From Ashinkailepas kermadecensis (taxonomy: Eukaryota > Arthropoda > Thecostraca > Neolepadidae): a stretch of 64,000 nt of DNA. The translations under genes and the position numbers were made by a program. Of this stretch, positions 33,199 through 44,420 are shown piece by piece. The DNA is taken from positions 31,912-95,911 of the forward strand of contig JAOTOM010002244.1 of assembly GCA_034440615.1 (NCBI GenBank). The letters run 5' to 3'. Positions within the stretch are counted from its first letter, which is position 1. Every line of letters starts with the position of its first letter. The notes under the pieces are model-generated. The model did no database searches, had not been told where the DNA came from, and saw only the letters and a list, made by a program, of their open reading frames with translations.

Positions 33199-34830
33199 TC
33201 AGGGTATACTGCCAGCTTCGCTGCAGTAGTAGTACTTGAGTGCTGTGCGGAGTTGCTTTCCTTCACGGGTCTCACGGGGAGCACGTCCGACGATCTGCAT
33301 TTCGTGCATCATGGCGTGGTCTCTCCACGCACCTGGTATTATCTGTCCGTCGTTTCCTTCCTGATCTAGGTCTGCATTCTGAAGGTTGGGATATCTCAGT
33401 CGCATAATCTGGTGTAGGATGACACAGGCCTTGTTAATCAAAATAGCGTTATCGGGCGTGGTCTGCAACGGCATCAGCAGGCATCGGAAGCGCATGGCAA
33501 GTATCCGAAGGCGTTCTCCACCACCCTCCTGCCACGGGATGTATGGTAATTGAAGATTCTTTCTTCATGCCGCCCCGGTAGCTCAGTTGGTTAGAGCGCT
33601 GGCCTACTCTGGTCTCCCCTGTCCTGGCAACGCAGGGTTCGAGTCGCTTCGCGCGCTCGCATTTAGCCCCCGGCTGGGAGGGTCAGTTGGCAGCTGGCCC
33701 GATAAGGCCGGGGACGAGCTACCGGGCGGCCGTGTCGGTGCATTGACGGCACGTTAAACTTTCGGTCAAAATTCTGCCGTTAAACTTGAATTAATTGATC
33801 GGGTGGTGGGGCCAGGGTTCACGCAACAAGCTCTGCTTAGCAATAGAACCCTGGTTCATAAAGCCACCCCAACAAGAACTTGGATTAAATTTATAAAAAT
33901 TAAAAAAAATAAAAAATGGTCGAGGTATCGGTGCGAATAGGGCTTGACTAAGGTATCTGCGTTGAGGGAATGCGCCATCCTCCACAATTAAGTACGGCGC
34001 ATCCTGGTTGTCATTGGGCAGGCGGTCAGGCGGAGGAAGGCCAAAGGTTCCCTCATGAAGAGCGGGTTCCAGAGTTCACTCGTTGAACACACCGGCATCA
34101 GATATGGATCCCCTCGCGCCAACGTTCACCCACAGGAACTTGTAGTCCGCTTCGACGAGCCCCAAGATAACAATGGAAAATAATTATTTGTAGGTATAGT
34201 ATGCGGTGCCGGACTTTTTTGGTTTCTTTATGGGAACGCGTTTGCCGTCTATTGCCCCGCAGCAATGGTGGTAGTTCCATCTTCTGGAGGAGCCACTTGC
34301 CACTCCTCGCCAGGCGTTATGTGTCGAAGGGAGCACCAGAACCTCATCTTTGAACTCGGTTGCAATGGCACTGTACACCTGGGGCACCAGGATGGAAATA
34401 GTGTTATGGGCAACACGAAAATTGAAAGCCAGACTGTGGTACGAGTCACCCGTCGCCAAAAGGCGCAACGTGATGGCAAGTCTGAGTCCAGGTGCCAGGG
34501 CAGGCCTGCTGTCATCGCCCCTCATAATTATGGGAAGTAGCCGGTCCAGCATCTTACGAAGCATGGCGGGCTCAATGCGCAGGTAGGTCTTGAAATCCCC
34601 CAGGACCCCTTCATGAGTTCCTGCATCAGGGTGTCGTGGTGTGAACCCAGGGTGGAACGCCGCAACAACCAGGGCTTCACCCACACCACTCGTCTTCTTC
34701 TCTCCTGACGGGCCCGCTCTTCTTCTAGCACTACTATAGCTGCTATAATTTCTTCCTGCCGGCGGTGGATCCGCCTTAGTCGTAATCTCAGGTGTGCCAG
34801 GCGCAGTCCCTGTGGTGGAATCAACGCCAT
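33199..34830 (-). pseudogene. HARBI1-like Harbinger transposase, broken and SINE-split
   Basis: Reading minus, the N-terminal part (34830 to about 34625) ends in VWVKPWLLRRSTLGSHHDTL. A frameshift leads to the 34684-34184 frame with GVLGDFKTYLRIEPAMLRK, LRLLATGDSYHSLAFNF and GAIDGKRVPIKKPKKSG (first catalytic Asp). An in-frame TAA after YTYK (near 34184) is followed in the same frame by VEADYKFLWVNVGARGSISD (second Asp near 34097) and, after a TGA, by VEDGAFPQRRYLSQ. The SINE at 33572-33917 interrupts here. Beyond it come FNYHTSRGRRVVENAFGYL (catalytic Glu near 33516) and, after another frameshift, RFRCLLMPLQTTPDNA and CVILHQIMRLR to 33199. All three DDE residues are still visible. Two stops, at least two frameshifts and the insertion make it inactive. 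Confidence 0.92.
33572..33917 (+). mobile_element. tRNA-derived SINE inserted in Harbinger transposase
   Basis: The tRNA-like head has an A box TAGCTCAGTTGG (33579-33590) and a B box GGTTCGAGTCG (33636-33646), with a longer than normal interval between them. A GC-rich body (AGCCCCCGGCTGGGAGGGTC), the block ATCGGGTGGTGGGGCCAGG and an A-rich tail (33886-33917) follow. It is the same family as the minus-strand copy at 3295-3637. Presence of the tail and clean boxes suggest a younger copy. A target duplication was not recognisable. Confidence 0.88.
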
Positions 34831-35025
34831 CTTGACGATCTGGTTAGTGTCACACCAGGCAATATATATACCTCTTCAGAAAGATGATCGTACGGCGGTC
34901 GCCAATTGTACGGTTGCCGTTAGGCCATCGTACGGCAGCCCTAAAGTCACTGCACGGCCGCCATACGATATTTAGAACATCGTACGGCCATCGCATGGAG
35001 GCAGCAAGACCACCGTGAGGTGGCA

Positions 35026-35714
35026 GTAAGGAGGCCTCACGGTTGTTGCTGCTGCCGTACGATTTTCTAGGCACACCAGACCGGGTAAAAACTGTGAGGT
35101 GACCTTGAAGTCAACTCACGGCCACCGTACAATGACCTTGCGGCACTACATGCGGCGGGGTTGCGGCCTACGGCCTTGCGATTTTCGACAAAAGTGTAAT
35201 GTCAAATAAACAAAATTGTAAGCCCCTGCGACGAGCAAAAAATCTTGAGATTGCCTCACGGCTGCCGTATTCTACCGTACAGCCACCGCACGGTTGTGGC
35301 AATTTTGGGGACTTACGGCCGCCGCCAACACTCCGCAAGCCATTTGTGGCAAGGCGCGATGGCAGCAGGCCTGCCCTGGCGCCTGGACTCAGACTGGCCA
35401 TCACGGCGCCGCAACGGCGCCGCAAGGAGACCTTGCGGCGGCCTCACCGCGCCCTTGCGGCGGCCGGAACATCCGTGTGGGCGTCTTGCGATTGCCTTGC
35501 GGTTGCCGTGAGGGCGCCTCGCGATTTGTTAACTGGCGCCTTGCGATCTCCTCACGCATTTTGATTTCATGACTTACGATTACCGTGCGGACCCCGTAAC
35601 ATATGTGAACACTGCTTCCGCAGCCCGCAAAACCGTACGATTTGTAAAAATCCCATCTACAAACCGTAGACCGCAGAACCGTGCGGCGGCAGCATCATAT
35701 GTGACCGAGGCATT
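35026..35714 (-). repeat. Harbinger right flank: A', transposase fragment, B'
   Basis: A' (35026-35357) and B' (35399-35714) are inverted copies of the left modules. Between them, 35355-35402 carries a ~45-bp piece of transposase coding sequence (read on minus: AGTCTGAGTCCAGGCGCCAG). It matches 34480-34520 but in the opposite orientation to the main gene. This implies that the right flank is a deleted second copy inserted in reverse, not a simple TIR. Confidence 0.8.
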
Positions 35715-35717
35715 ACA

Positions 35718-35800
35718 TTGGATAAGTACTGCTGTATCCAGACATTTCTTTCGGGTGTGTGGGGGAACTTATCTTGTGGGCACCATCTCACCAGGTAGGA
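35718..35800 (-). repeat. Dispersed repeat, matches 38285-38385
   Basis: Read on the minus strand this segment has GGCTCCTAC, GATGGTGCCCACAAGAT, then GGATACAGCAGTACTT. The plus strand at 38290-38375 has the same blocks in the same order with a few changes. It directly abuts module B'. Element type unknown. Confidence 0.65.
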
Positions 35801-36374
35801 GCCCAGCAGTGGAAAAGGTAGACAGCTTGGCAACACACGTCGGCGGCAGGTTTTGTATTTCTGAGAAGCTTCAGGTGACAGTGACAGGAAGAGAGGAAAC
35901 TGCAGTCGACCGTTCCTCGGGAAGGCCGTTCTGGGGACCCACCCTTCCTGGCCCCCGCTGGATCCCAGAGCATGTTTGAATAATTATTCACCGGGTAGAC
36001 GACGACATCAAAGTATGCCGAAGAAGAAGTTGATGGAGATTGGCGAATGTATCGGTAAAATTGTCAAATTTAGGAATGTGGAAATTTCCTGCCCATGTTA
36101 ACATAAGCTCCGCGGGATTCGCCACTGGGACCAAGTGGCCCAGATGAAGTAGCTGTAACTTCAGCTTCAATTACGGCGAACAAGGTCACGCTTAATGAAG
36201 TTGCATCAGTGGTGACGACCAGACTGTGCTATGCCCCGGCACAATTAGTTCCTTTGAATTATTGGAAGTACTACAGGAATGACCAGACACAAATTATGAA
36301 CCTATGCTCGAGCCGTACCTACATAATCTAACTGTCGGGGTACAGCGCTTATCGTTGGCTATTTATTAGCTCAC
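35801..36374. other. Unannotated region
   Basis: No repeat or recognised coding sequence. Confidence 0.4.
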
Positions 36375-37225
36375 GAAACATTCACTAACTTCGCTGCTCT
36401 CGCCACTCGCCTTTCCGCTCTCGCCACTCGCCTTTCCGCTCTCGTCACTCGCCTTTCCGCTCTCGCCACTCGCCTTTCAGCTCTCGCCACTCGCCTTTCC
36501 GCTCTCGTCACTCGCCTTTCCGCTCTCGCCACTCGCCTTTCCGCTCTCGCCACTCGCCTTTCCGCTCTCGCCACTCGCCTTTCCGCTCTCGCCACTCGCC
36601 TTTCCGCTCTCGCCACTCGCCTTTCCGCTCTCGGCACTCGCCTTTCCGCTCTCGCCACTCGCCTTTCCGCTCTCGCTACTCGCCTTTCAGCTCTCGCCAC
36701 TCGCCTTTCCGCTCTCGCCACTCGCCTTTCAGCTCTCGCCACTCGCCTTTCCGCTCTCGGCACTCGCCTTTCCGCTCTCGCCACTCGCCTTTCCGCTCTC
36801 GCCACTCGCCTTTCAGCTCTCGCCACTCGCCTTTCCGCTCTCGCCACTCGCCTTTCAGCTCTCGCCACTCGCCTTTCCGCTCTCGGCACTCGCCTTTCCG
36901 CTCTCGCCACTCGCCTTTCCGCTCTCGCCACTCGCCTTTCAGCCTCGTCACTCGCCTTTCCGCTCTCGCCACTCGCCTTTCCGCTCTCGCCACTCGCCTT
37001 TCAGCTCTCGCCACTCGCCTTTCCGCTCTCGGCACTCGCCTTTCCGCTCTCGCCACTCGCCTTTCAGCTCTCGCCACTCGCCTTTCCGCTCTCGCCACTC
37101 GCCTTTCAGCTCTCGCCACTCGCCTTTTCCGCTCGCCTTTCGCTCTCGCACTCGCCTTTCCGCTCTCGCCACTCGCCTTTCCGCTCTCGCCACTCGCCTT
37201 TCAGCTCTCGTCACTCACCTTTCTG
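36375..37225 (-). repeat. 21-bp tandem array, about 40 copies
   Basis: The plus-strand unit is GCTCTCGCCACTCGCCTTTC plus one base. A CCG/CAG alternation (TTTCCGCTC versus TTTCAGCTC) and rarer CGGCACTC and CGTCACTC variants are scattered through it. With a 21-base unit the minus strand stays open for 186 codons (36931-36371) as a heptad AlaArgAlaGluArgArgVal, which would be a highly charged helix. Two register breaks (near 36944 and 37125-37150) split longer frames. No start context, splice signal or similarity supports a gene. Confidence 0.95.
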
Positions 37226-37796
37226 CGCTCGTCACGCACGGATGTGTTCGCTCCGCTCTGGGACGATGGAAGCCTGGTTAGGCATAGGTGATTAGTACCG
37301 GAAAATATGTGATCCATTGCAGGTGCTAGTTTAAGGTACGGAGCTTTACGCTGTTTACAATGCAACTTTGAAAAAAAGTACTTGGTCCCGCTGCGTACCC
37401 AAATATGGTAGTTCGCACTGTCTAGAAAGATACCATGTTCCGGCAGTTATTTGGTTGCATCGAAATTTGGTAGCAGAATAAGTGATGCAGCAGTGGGCCC
37501 GATGGCGTTCCTTTTCATTACATACATTTTTGGGGGATCGTCTCTCTTTAAAAAATAATCCTGGCTGCACCGATGATGGAAAGAATCGACTTCAAAGTGG
37601 CTCTTCCCCCACCACCACAGTGGCACAGTACTGCACTGTACTCAGAACAAGTAGATATCCAAGCTACCAAATATTGATGGGTTATTACAATGGGAAATTC
37701 GAATAGTAGTTTTCCAATCAGAAAATGGCGCGCCTCCCCCTCATAGGAACTGGGCGTCCCCTCGTAGAAGCCCAACTACGCCCACTGGAATTTTGC
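37226..37796. other. Unannotated region
   Basis: TAATCCTGGCTGCACC at about 37556 resembles a hAT-type terminus, without an identified partner. Nothing else seen. Confidence 0.35.
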
Positions 37797-37940
37797 AGCC
37801 CAAGGCACCCCTCTGGTAGGCACCCCTCTGGTAGGCACCCCTCTGGTAGGCACCCCTCGGGTAGGTGCCTCTGGTAGGCACCCCTCTGGTAGGCACCCCT
37901 CTGGTAGGCACCCCTCTGGTAGGCACCCCTCTGGTAGGTT
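37797..37940. repeat. 15-bp tandem repeat, about 9 copies
   Basis: The unit is GGCACCCCTCTGGTA. One variant unit near 37862 (GGTGCCTCTGGTA) shifts the register by two bases. On the minus strand it reads as a pentapeptide ThrArgGlyValPro, a by-product of the unit length. Confidence 0.95.
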
Positions 37941-38284
37941 CGAATGCGCCTTGCTACCAGAGAATCCAGAGGGAATTCGGACTATGCTACCCCCACCCCC
38001 ACCCACCTCACGGCCTGATTTGAGTAAGTCGGACCTTTTCGGCGTCATCTCAAATTCTAGACATAATTTATTAGTAAAATATAGTTTTTATGATGATGCC
38101 TCAGGCTTACATTGCGGAAATCCCAAGAGCAAAAATGCTTGTTTTTTATTTCGACTTTCCACCCCCTCCATCAACTGTCCGGCTGGATCCCAAATGCGTC
38201 TCTCCACCGAAAGCTCCAGCAGGTATCACCCCTCAGAGAGGAGTGCGGCCTTTGAGGGCTGATCCAAGTGCACCCACTTAAAAA
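37941..38284. other. Unannotated region
   Basis: No feature seen. Confidence 0.4.
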
Positions 38285-38385
38285 TATGTGGCTCCTACAC
38301 GGTAAGATGGTACCCACAAGATGGGTGCCCCATCCGAATGAAATGCCCGGATACAGCAGTACTTTACCCAGTCTAAGTGTAGCAC
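38285..38385 (+). repeat. Dispersed repeat, matches 35718-35800 inverted
   Basis: Contains TGGCTCCTAC, GATGGTACCCACAAGAT and GGATACAGCAGTACTT in the order seen on the minus strand at 35718-35800. Confidence 0.65.
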
Positions 38386-39516
38386 TGAAATGTTTTGTGG
38401 ACCGGGAGTTACGCACATCATACCGACGAAGGAGGGGGAGGGGGTATGCTGGTATTTCACGATTTTTGTGAAATATTGATCATTTGATAGTTATCTCTGC
38501 AACATCTGAATGACCGCTCTCAAGGTGTGCACTTCTCTCGGAGGGGTGATGCTTGCTGGAGCTTTCGGTGGCGAGACGCATTTGCGGATCCAGCCGGCCA
38601 GTTGGTGGAGGGGGTGGAAACACACTGACACCAGCTATTTACTCAATTTTTCTTCTTCGCGTGTATTCAAAACAGAAGTACCTATTTCAACAGAGCAAGT
38701 CTTTTTAAAATGATCATTCACACAAGCCCATCCAATGTGATACTCTTTTGATGAGGAGACTTCCTTTTTTTACAATGAAGTGAGCATCACGTGCTATTTT
38801 TGTAGAAATATTCTATAGAATGCACCCTCAACCAGCTTTACGTTTCCTTTGAAGGTATCAAAGGCTAGAAATGTCATAAATGCAATTAAAATCATCATGT
38901 GATTTCAGAATCTAAATTATATATTATAATCTTCTAACAAACTTCTGCAGCAGCAAAGACCAATCTCCTTTCTTAGAATGCGTCAATTGTCCAAAATGGC
39001 AAATACTTAGAATGCATCCCATCAATGGCCTTCCTACACCATGGGCAACAATAATGTACATACTCACTGCAATAGGTGGAGAAGTAAAAAAATGATTGGT
39101 GAGGCCAAAGGCATGGACACAATGAGTGGTACCAATTTTGTTGATGTGGCCCACCCCATAAGGTCTCCTGATAAGACCACCAGGAGTTGGTTGGGTCAGA
39201 TGGTGGGTCCAGGTCCACGAAAATTATAGGAAGATCCACCCCTGCTCACCACGTCACCTACAGGTGCAATAATTATTTACGTTAACATATATTTGAATCG
39301 CCATCAGTATCACTAAGGCAAAAAGCAATTGCTTTGATAAGCCTTGTACACATAGTATTATCACACTGGTCTAAATTGCTCCCTTAAAATTTAACTTAAT
39401 GCCAGCAAAATAACTTAAACCTTGCACATACCAAGACTATAGACTTTGAATGCTACAGCCCAAATATCCAGTGCTTCCAATCATGTTGAGCAGAGGAGTT
39501 ATTAATTGACAAAATT
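38386..39516. other. Unannotated AT-rich region
   Basis: An open frame of 88 codons on the minus strand (39239-38973) is Trp/Cys-rich but matches nothing I recognise. No repeat is visible. Confidence 0.35.
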
Positions 39517-39575
39517 GTTAGGTTAGGTTAGGTTAGCTAGGCTAGACTAGGTTAGGTTCGGTTAGGTTAGGTTAA
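39517..39575. repeat. (GGTTA)n short tract
   Basis: GGTTA/TTAGG pentamers with a few variants (GCTAGGCTAGACTA) run into the TTAA of the following element. The tract continues in weaker form on the other side (GTTAGGCTAGGTTTGGC, 40485-40520), so the element inserted within it. TTAGG is the arthropod-type telomere repeat, but the tract is too short and impure to call telomeric. Confidence 0.8.
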
Positions 39576-40480
39576 CACGCGCCCTGGAGGGCCTCTGAAA
39601 ATTACGCGCACTGGAGGGGGGGGCGGATTCCACTCCCCCCCCACTAAAATATCGGCTCCTATTAAAGCTGGAGGAACGAAACTCATAGGGTGGATGGGTA
39701 CGATAGTGAACTCTATTGTGTGCAAATTGCATGACCTTTGGTAAATACCTTCAAGGTCAAACGAGGTCACATATGTAAATATTTTCTTATTTTGCGTGGA
39801 TTGGCTTGTCATTGTTATGGATCGCTGTGATTGTGTTTAAATGCTCCAAAATGGGCATCAATGATGTTTTGGACATTACTAATAATGCAATACAGATGCT
39901 AGACCCGACATTGGACCTCAGGTCACCTATATAGCAGCATTTTATCAGGTCAGTTACCTGTTCCAGTTACCGGAACCGGGCCGCCCGCCCGACTGCTCCG
40001 TCGGGCAGCTCGGCGCTCGGTTTCGCGAAGAAAGGAGTGAAATAAATGAATAAAGTATGGAAACGCTTAGGTACACAATGACAAACAGTAGTGCATTTAT
40101 GACAACATTCCAGTTGACCAAGTTTGGTTCCATTAACCTGTCATGAACTTGACCTGACTTGACCTCGGTGACCTAACATGACCTTGAAACTATATAGCAT
40201 ATCAATATACATCAAACAAGTCGCTAGTGTTGCCAAGAACACTTCCCTTTTGCGGATATACGGGAAGCGCATCAGCGCCGATTTTTGTGGTCTGGCGCTA
40301 CAAATTTTGTTGACTAACGGCCCCTAACTCGAATTTGTTTCGCCAGATTTCCATTTTCTTGCTTTAAACAACATTTCTAAGTTGGTGCGCAAAAAATGGC
40401 GTATATCGACCGGTAAAATCTGGAGTTATGCACGAAAAACCGGAGGGGTGGGCGGATTTCGCCCCCCTCCAGTGCGCGTG
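39576..40480 (-). mobile_element. TTAA-flanked non-autonomous DNA transposon, copy 2
   Basis: TTAA at 39572-39575 and 40481-40484 flanks tips CACGCGCCCTGGAGGG and CCCTCCAGTGCGCGTG. The sequence is the reverse complement of the copy at 8912-9835 over its full length with scattered substitutions and small indels (905 versus 924 bp). The GC-rich block and the four TGACCT sites (40150, 40160, 40169 and 40179) are conserved. No coding capacity. Confidence 0.87.
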
Positions 40481-40520
40481 TTAAGTTAGGCTAGGTTTGG
40501 CTAGGTTAGCATAGGTTAGG

Positions 40521-41984
40521 TGGAACCTACCCCATCACTTCCACCCTTAACCACGAGGCATTATGAAACGCCACTGGTGCGCACTGCTGCAATTGCAGCT
40601 ACAGAAATTCATTGCATCAACATGCATTTCAAAATACCACCATTATTAACAAACAAAAACATATTTTGATAATGCTTACATAAATAGTATTATCGCACTG
40701 CCTTCAATTACTTACTTCAAATTACTGTCCATGACATTGCGAGAGTTCAATATTTAATATGAAGATATATATGTCCATGTTCCGAGTTCCCAGCCATACA
40801 ATTATAGCGCAAAGTGGACTGTATGTAATAAAACGTATCGTTTTCGATAAGTGGGCAAATTCTCAGGTCAATATTATGGCAGGTCATGATTGCATGACCC
40901 AAAATATGTATCTTTACACATATCGGCGGAAATTAAACTTGTCAAAACGCCACTCATCGTTCTATTAGCAGCTGCATTGTCGCATGCTGTTATTATATGA
41001 GTTGACTGTCTTCTGCATGGATTTCAATGTTTGCACCATCTCAAGGTCATTCTATGTCAATGACCCAGATGACTCGGGCTGGTGTGATTTGATCCTCTTT
41101 TTGCAGATTAACCTGTCATGACTTCTGGGATAGTTTTAAACGTTGAATTGAAATTCAGCACTCGGTTTGCACCTGGCGCCAAAATTATAGGAATAGAACA
41201 TAGGTTGGTCTAGGAAAATGATATTGGTGACATGGCGTAGTTGAAGTTAACATTTTTGCAACACATTGCTTGATACGGCAGTTTTCGATGCTGAATTCGA
41301 ATTTATCACTCCTTTTTATCCCATAGATGCACACATAATATAAATCGAGAAGGTGTGAAAAGAATGTCACTGCAATTGGGTGATCTTCCCCAGTCAAATG
41401 TTACGGCATGGAGTTTCATCAAGTCGCGATCATGTGCTGCAGCGCATCTTTCCAAGTCCACTTGCTTTTTTCATCCCTTCAGTTCCGTTCCGCTGGTAGT
41501 TTTGAAATTGCGCTATAATTACGTTCGAACGTAGAACAGATATGCTGTGTCCCACACCTCCTATGCATGACGTTGACCTTGCACATTGGCATTGCATTTT
41601 GACAATGCCACGGTGCAGGGGTGGAGGTGTCTATGGTTCCGGTGGAATATGGGCCCATCGTGGCTTCTTGCCCTTGTAACATCAGACCCTATAGGGTGGA
41701 CCTCACGAACCGAATTGGCAGCACTCGTTCCCTCCATGCATTGGGCCCACCAGTTATTGTCAAACTTCTCCACCAATGCCACGGTTTTCGTCAGAAGGGC
41801 AGCTAGCTATTTATGCCAAGTGTTACACGAAAATGTTGTTTGCTATGCGGCTGGTAGTACCAAACAGGGAAATATATATCCGAGTCGGCAACACTGAGAC
41901 TTTGATCTCTTCGACCACACCTGGAGGGTCAAAGGCAAACGTTAGATAACATGTCTTTACACAATTGTTTACCGCATATGAAGA
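40521..41984. other. Unannotated region
   Basis: No repeat, element termini or recognised coding sequence. Confidence 0.4.
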
Positions 41985-42201
41985 ATGGCTCTGGGCCCCG
42001 GTGAAAACTGTGTTTCTCTACATCGTCGAGAGCAAAGGTCGGAGGGGAAGGGGACAATTTTCAACCATCAACCTCTCCTGTCGACAGAAGTAGGGGTATG
42101 GCTGTTGGCGGCAGTTCGCGGGTTAAATTCCAGCCGTCACTCCAGTCGTTCGTGGCAGCTTTTGGTGGAGCTGAGCCCGCTGCCGCTCCCGCTGCCGCTC
42201 C

Positions 42202-42203
<2 letters not shown>

Positions 42204-42257
<54 letters not shown>
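42204..42257. repeat. (CTG)18 trinucleotide repeat
   Basis: Eighteen uninterrupted CTG units, preceded by a GCCGCTCCC-type imperfect run from about 42176. The surrounding 42100-42660 is GC-rich with overlapping open frames (poly-Ala, poly-Leu, poly-Ser depending on frame). A coding homopolymer in a host exon is possible but no flanking domain is recognisable. Confidence 0.95.
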
Positions 42258-42266
<9 letters not shown>

Positions 42267-44154
42267 ACGGCAATGCCGGCGTCATAGTTCGTATTTGCTC
42301 TGCTCACCTGCGGTGGCTTCACCGTGGTTCTCGACAGGAGTGCCGCGGTCGCCATGCGGACTCTCCGCGGCTCCCTGGGGACGACAGGGGCCGACTCATT
42401 TCGGCTGCCAGTCACTGACGAGCGGTCGTTGGTGTCAGAAGGTCAGCCGGGTCAGTCAGGCCGACATAACGTTATGAGACAGGTCCCGCGTGATCCTGCA
42501 GCCGGCGGCACGTTGTGTCGAGACGCGCCGTGCCGGATGGCAGCGCTGGCAGGCGGATCTCGGTCAGAGATGAGAGCCAATCGACGTCGAGCCGGATCAG
42601 CAACCCAGCGCCGCCCTCCTCATCACAAGCTACTCGCGCTAGCTCTTTGCGAGGTGGGGCTGGAGCAAATCGCACGGTCAACCTCGGCGCTTCAGACCTG
42701 GGTCCCCAAAGGCAATCCATTCGTATCCGCTGGAATTCACTGTAGCTCAGTAAATATCGAGACATAACACAAATAAATCAGACTTATTATACCAGTCCGA
42801 ATCGAACCAGCATAGCCCCAGATCACTGGACTGGGTGATGGTAAGGAAGCTTTAACATAATGCCACCTGATGCAACCTTAACATTAAACTTGGCTACGTT
42901 CTCCAAGTTCTAGGATGTTATCTTGTATTGATATCGAGAGGAATTGGAGATTAAAAAAAATGTTAAAGCGAGTCAAGTCAACACGTCAAGTCAACACCCT
43001 AGGAAACATAAAATACATTTGGAATGGTTAGCGTAACAACAGACGGTTAATTTAATTGAGACTGCAGGAGCCACGTGGAGCTGCGTCCACTCGTGCAAAA
43101 ATACGAATCGAGAATGGTGAATGGAGAATGGAGAATGGTCATAGCGCTTGCGGAAACGTTCTGTCTCTGCGCACAAACATGCGCACATAATACTTATGCA
43201 CCCATAATGGACAAGTTTCACGCAATGGGTTTTTTGGTTGCGAACAACGGTAGTTATAGTTTAATATAATTTTGTAGACAAAACTGAAGTATTTTGCTCA
43301 CAGTAGGAGCATTTACGGCATAATTTAACATTTCAGTTAAAGATTGCCATCGTTTTAAAAACCTTCTAGTGGCGATGACGGTTCTCGTAGCGGTGACACA
43401 TGAGGAGTCTCGAGGCGACCAAGCCCGAAACGCACAGGAAACCATATGTTGGATTTTTCCACTCGAAGCTTTTGAATCGACTCGCGTCATGGATGCTAAG
43501 GCGAGGGCCTGTGGTACTGAAATGTTACCAATTTTAACGAAAATATGAGGCTTGAAAGGGTAAGTAATCAATTGTGGTGGTAATTCAGCAATTAATCAGC
43601 GTTACCAGAGCTACCGAGCGGGTCAGCGCCTGCGTCACCAAGGAGCCTTCTCTCACACAACCGTGGGGGTGGGGGAGTGATTTTTTTTAGGCGTGCTGGA
43701 CCATAAAGGTCATTTGCGCCGCCTTTAAAGCGAGTACGTTACATGTCTGTTTATAAAAGCGGGTGTTTGCGATCAAGGTACAGGCAAGTGGACATTTACG
43801 TTAAGGGAAGCTTACGTTATAGTTTGTGTGATATTTTAGGTGCTGAAGGCGGGGGCGGGGTTGGGGACATCTCCCTGATGTCTAAATCGTTTAAATTTTA
43901 CTTTACTCCTCTACAAAATAGTTTGTACTTTGGGTGGGGGTGCGGGTGTTGTGAGAGTGGAGGGAAATTGATTTTGTCAGGGTTCCGGCTTTAGCCTACT
44001 CTTATCGAAGAGCACCGAGGGATCTTTACCGTGCGAACAAGGAGGTAATTGTTCACACCGCCTATCACGCCGGCCACCGCGTGTTAGTTGTTAGTAGCGG
44101 GTTATTCTAAGCATGTCATGCAGGGTTGTCAGTTGGGTTAGTACGGTGTTTTGC
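42258..44154. other. Unannotated region
   Basis: The first part is GC-rich and the rest AT-rich. A sequence at about 42793-42830 has a weak B-box-like TGGTTCGATTCGG on the minus strand without other tRNA features. A short GAATGGTGAATGGAGAATGG repetition lies at about 43112-43138. No recognised gene. Confidence 0.35.
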
Positions 44155-44420
44155 AATTCGGATCTTCTACGTCCGCTGTACCTCTGGGTAGCCGCTTACG
44201 TTATGAGTTGCAAGGCAAATCGGCTCATCTACGTCCGATGGGTCCTCTGGGTAGTCGTTTTACGTTATGCTAATTTTTATTTGTATTCTTTGCTTATGTT
44301 TTCCTAAAGCAAGTCGGCTCATCTACATCCGACGGCACCGCTAGGTAGCCATTTATTTCTAATTGAGAAGTAAATCGGCTCATGTACGTCAGACGCCATG
44401 CGGGGATGGCTATCTACGTG
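44155..44420. repeat. Degenerate ~60-90-bp repeat, 4 copies
   Basis: The phrase CGGCTCATCTACGTCCGA followed by CTCTGGGTAGCCG and TTACGTTA recurs in decaying form at about 44159, 44221, 44315 and 44374. Confidence 0.7.

Larger units (their letters stand above)
32104..35714 (-). mobile_element. PIF/Harbinger-type element, decayed and rearranged
   Basis: A minus-strand HARBI1-like transposase relic lies between two sets of inverted modules. The left tip is preceded by TTA, compatible with the TWA target site known for Harbinger elements, but no matching right tip could be assigned because the modules are not in mirror order. The accessory Myb-like protein that normally accompanies Harbinger transposases was not found. 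A SINE splits the transposase. Confidence 0.75.

Noticed and set aside
38973..39239. Trp/Cys-rich 88-codon minus frame as a host exon
   Set aside because: No family recognised, an overlapping competing frame, and no convincing splice sites on both sides.
39517..39575. Telomere
   Set aside because: Short impure GGTTA tract, interrupted by a transposon and followed by ordinary sequence.
42790..42835. tRNA gene on the minus strand
   Set aside because: Only a B-box-like TGGTTCGATTCGG; no A box or cloverleaf.
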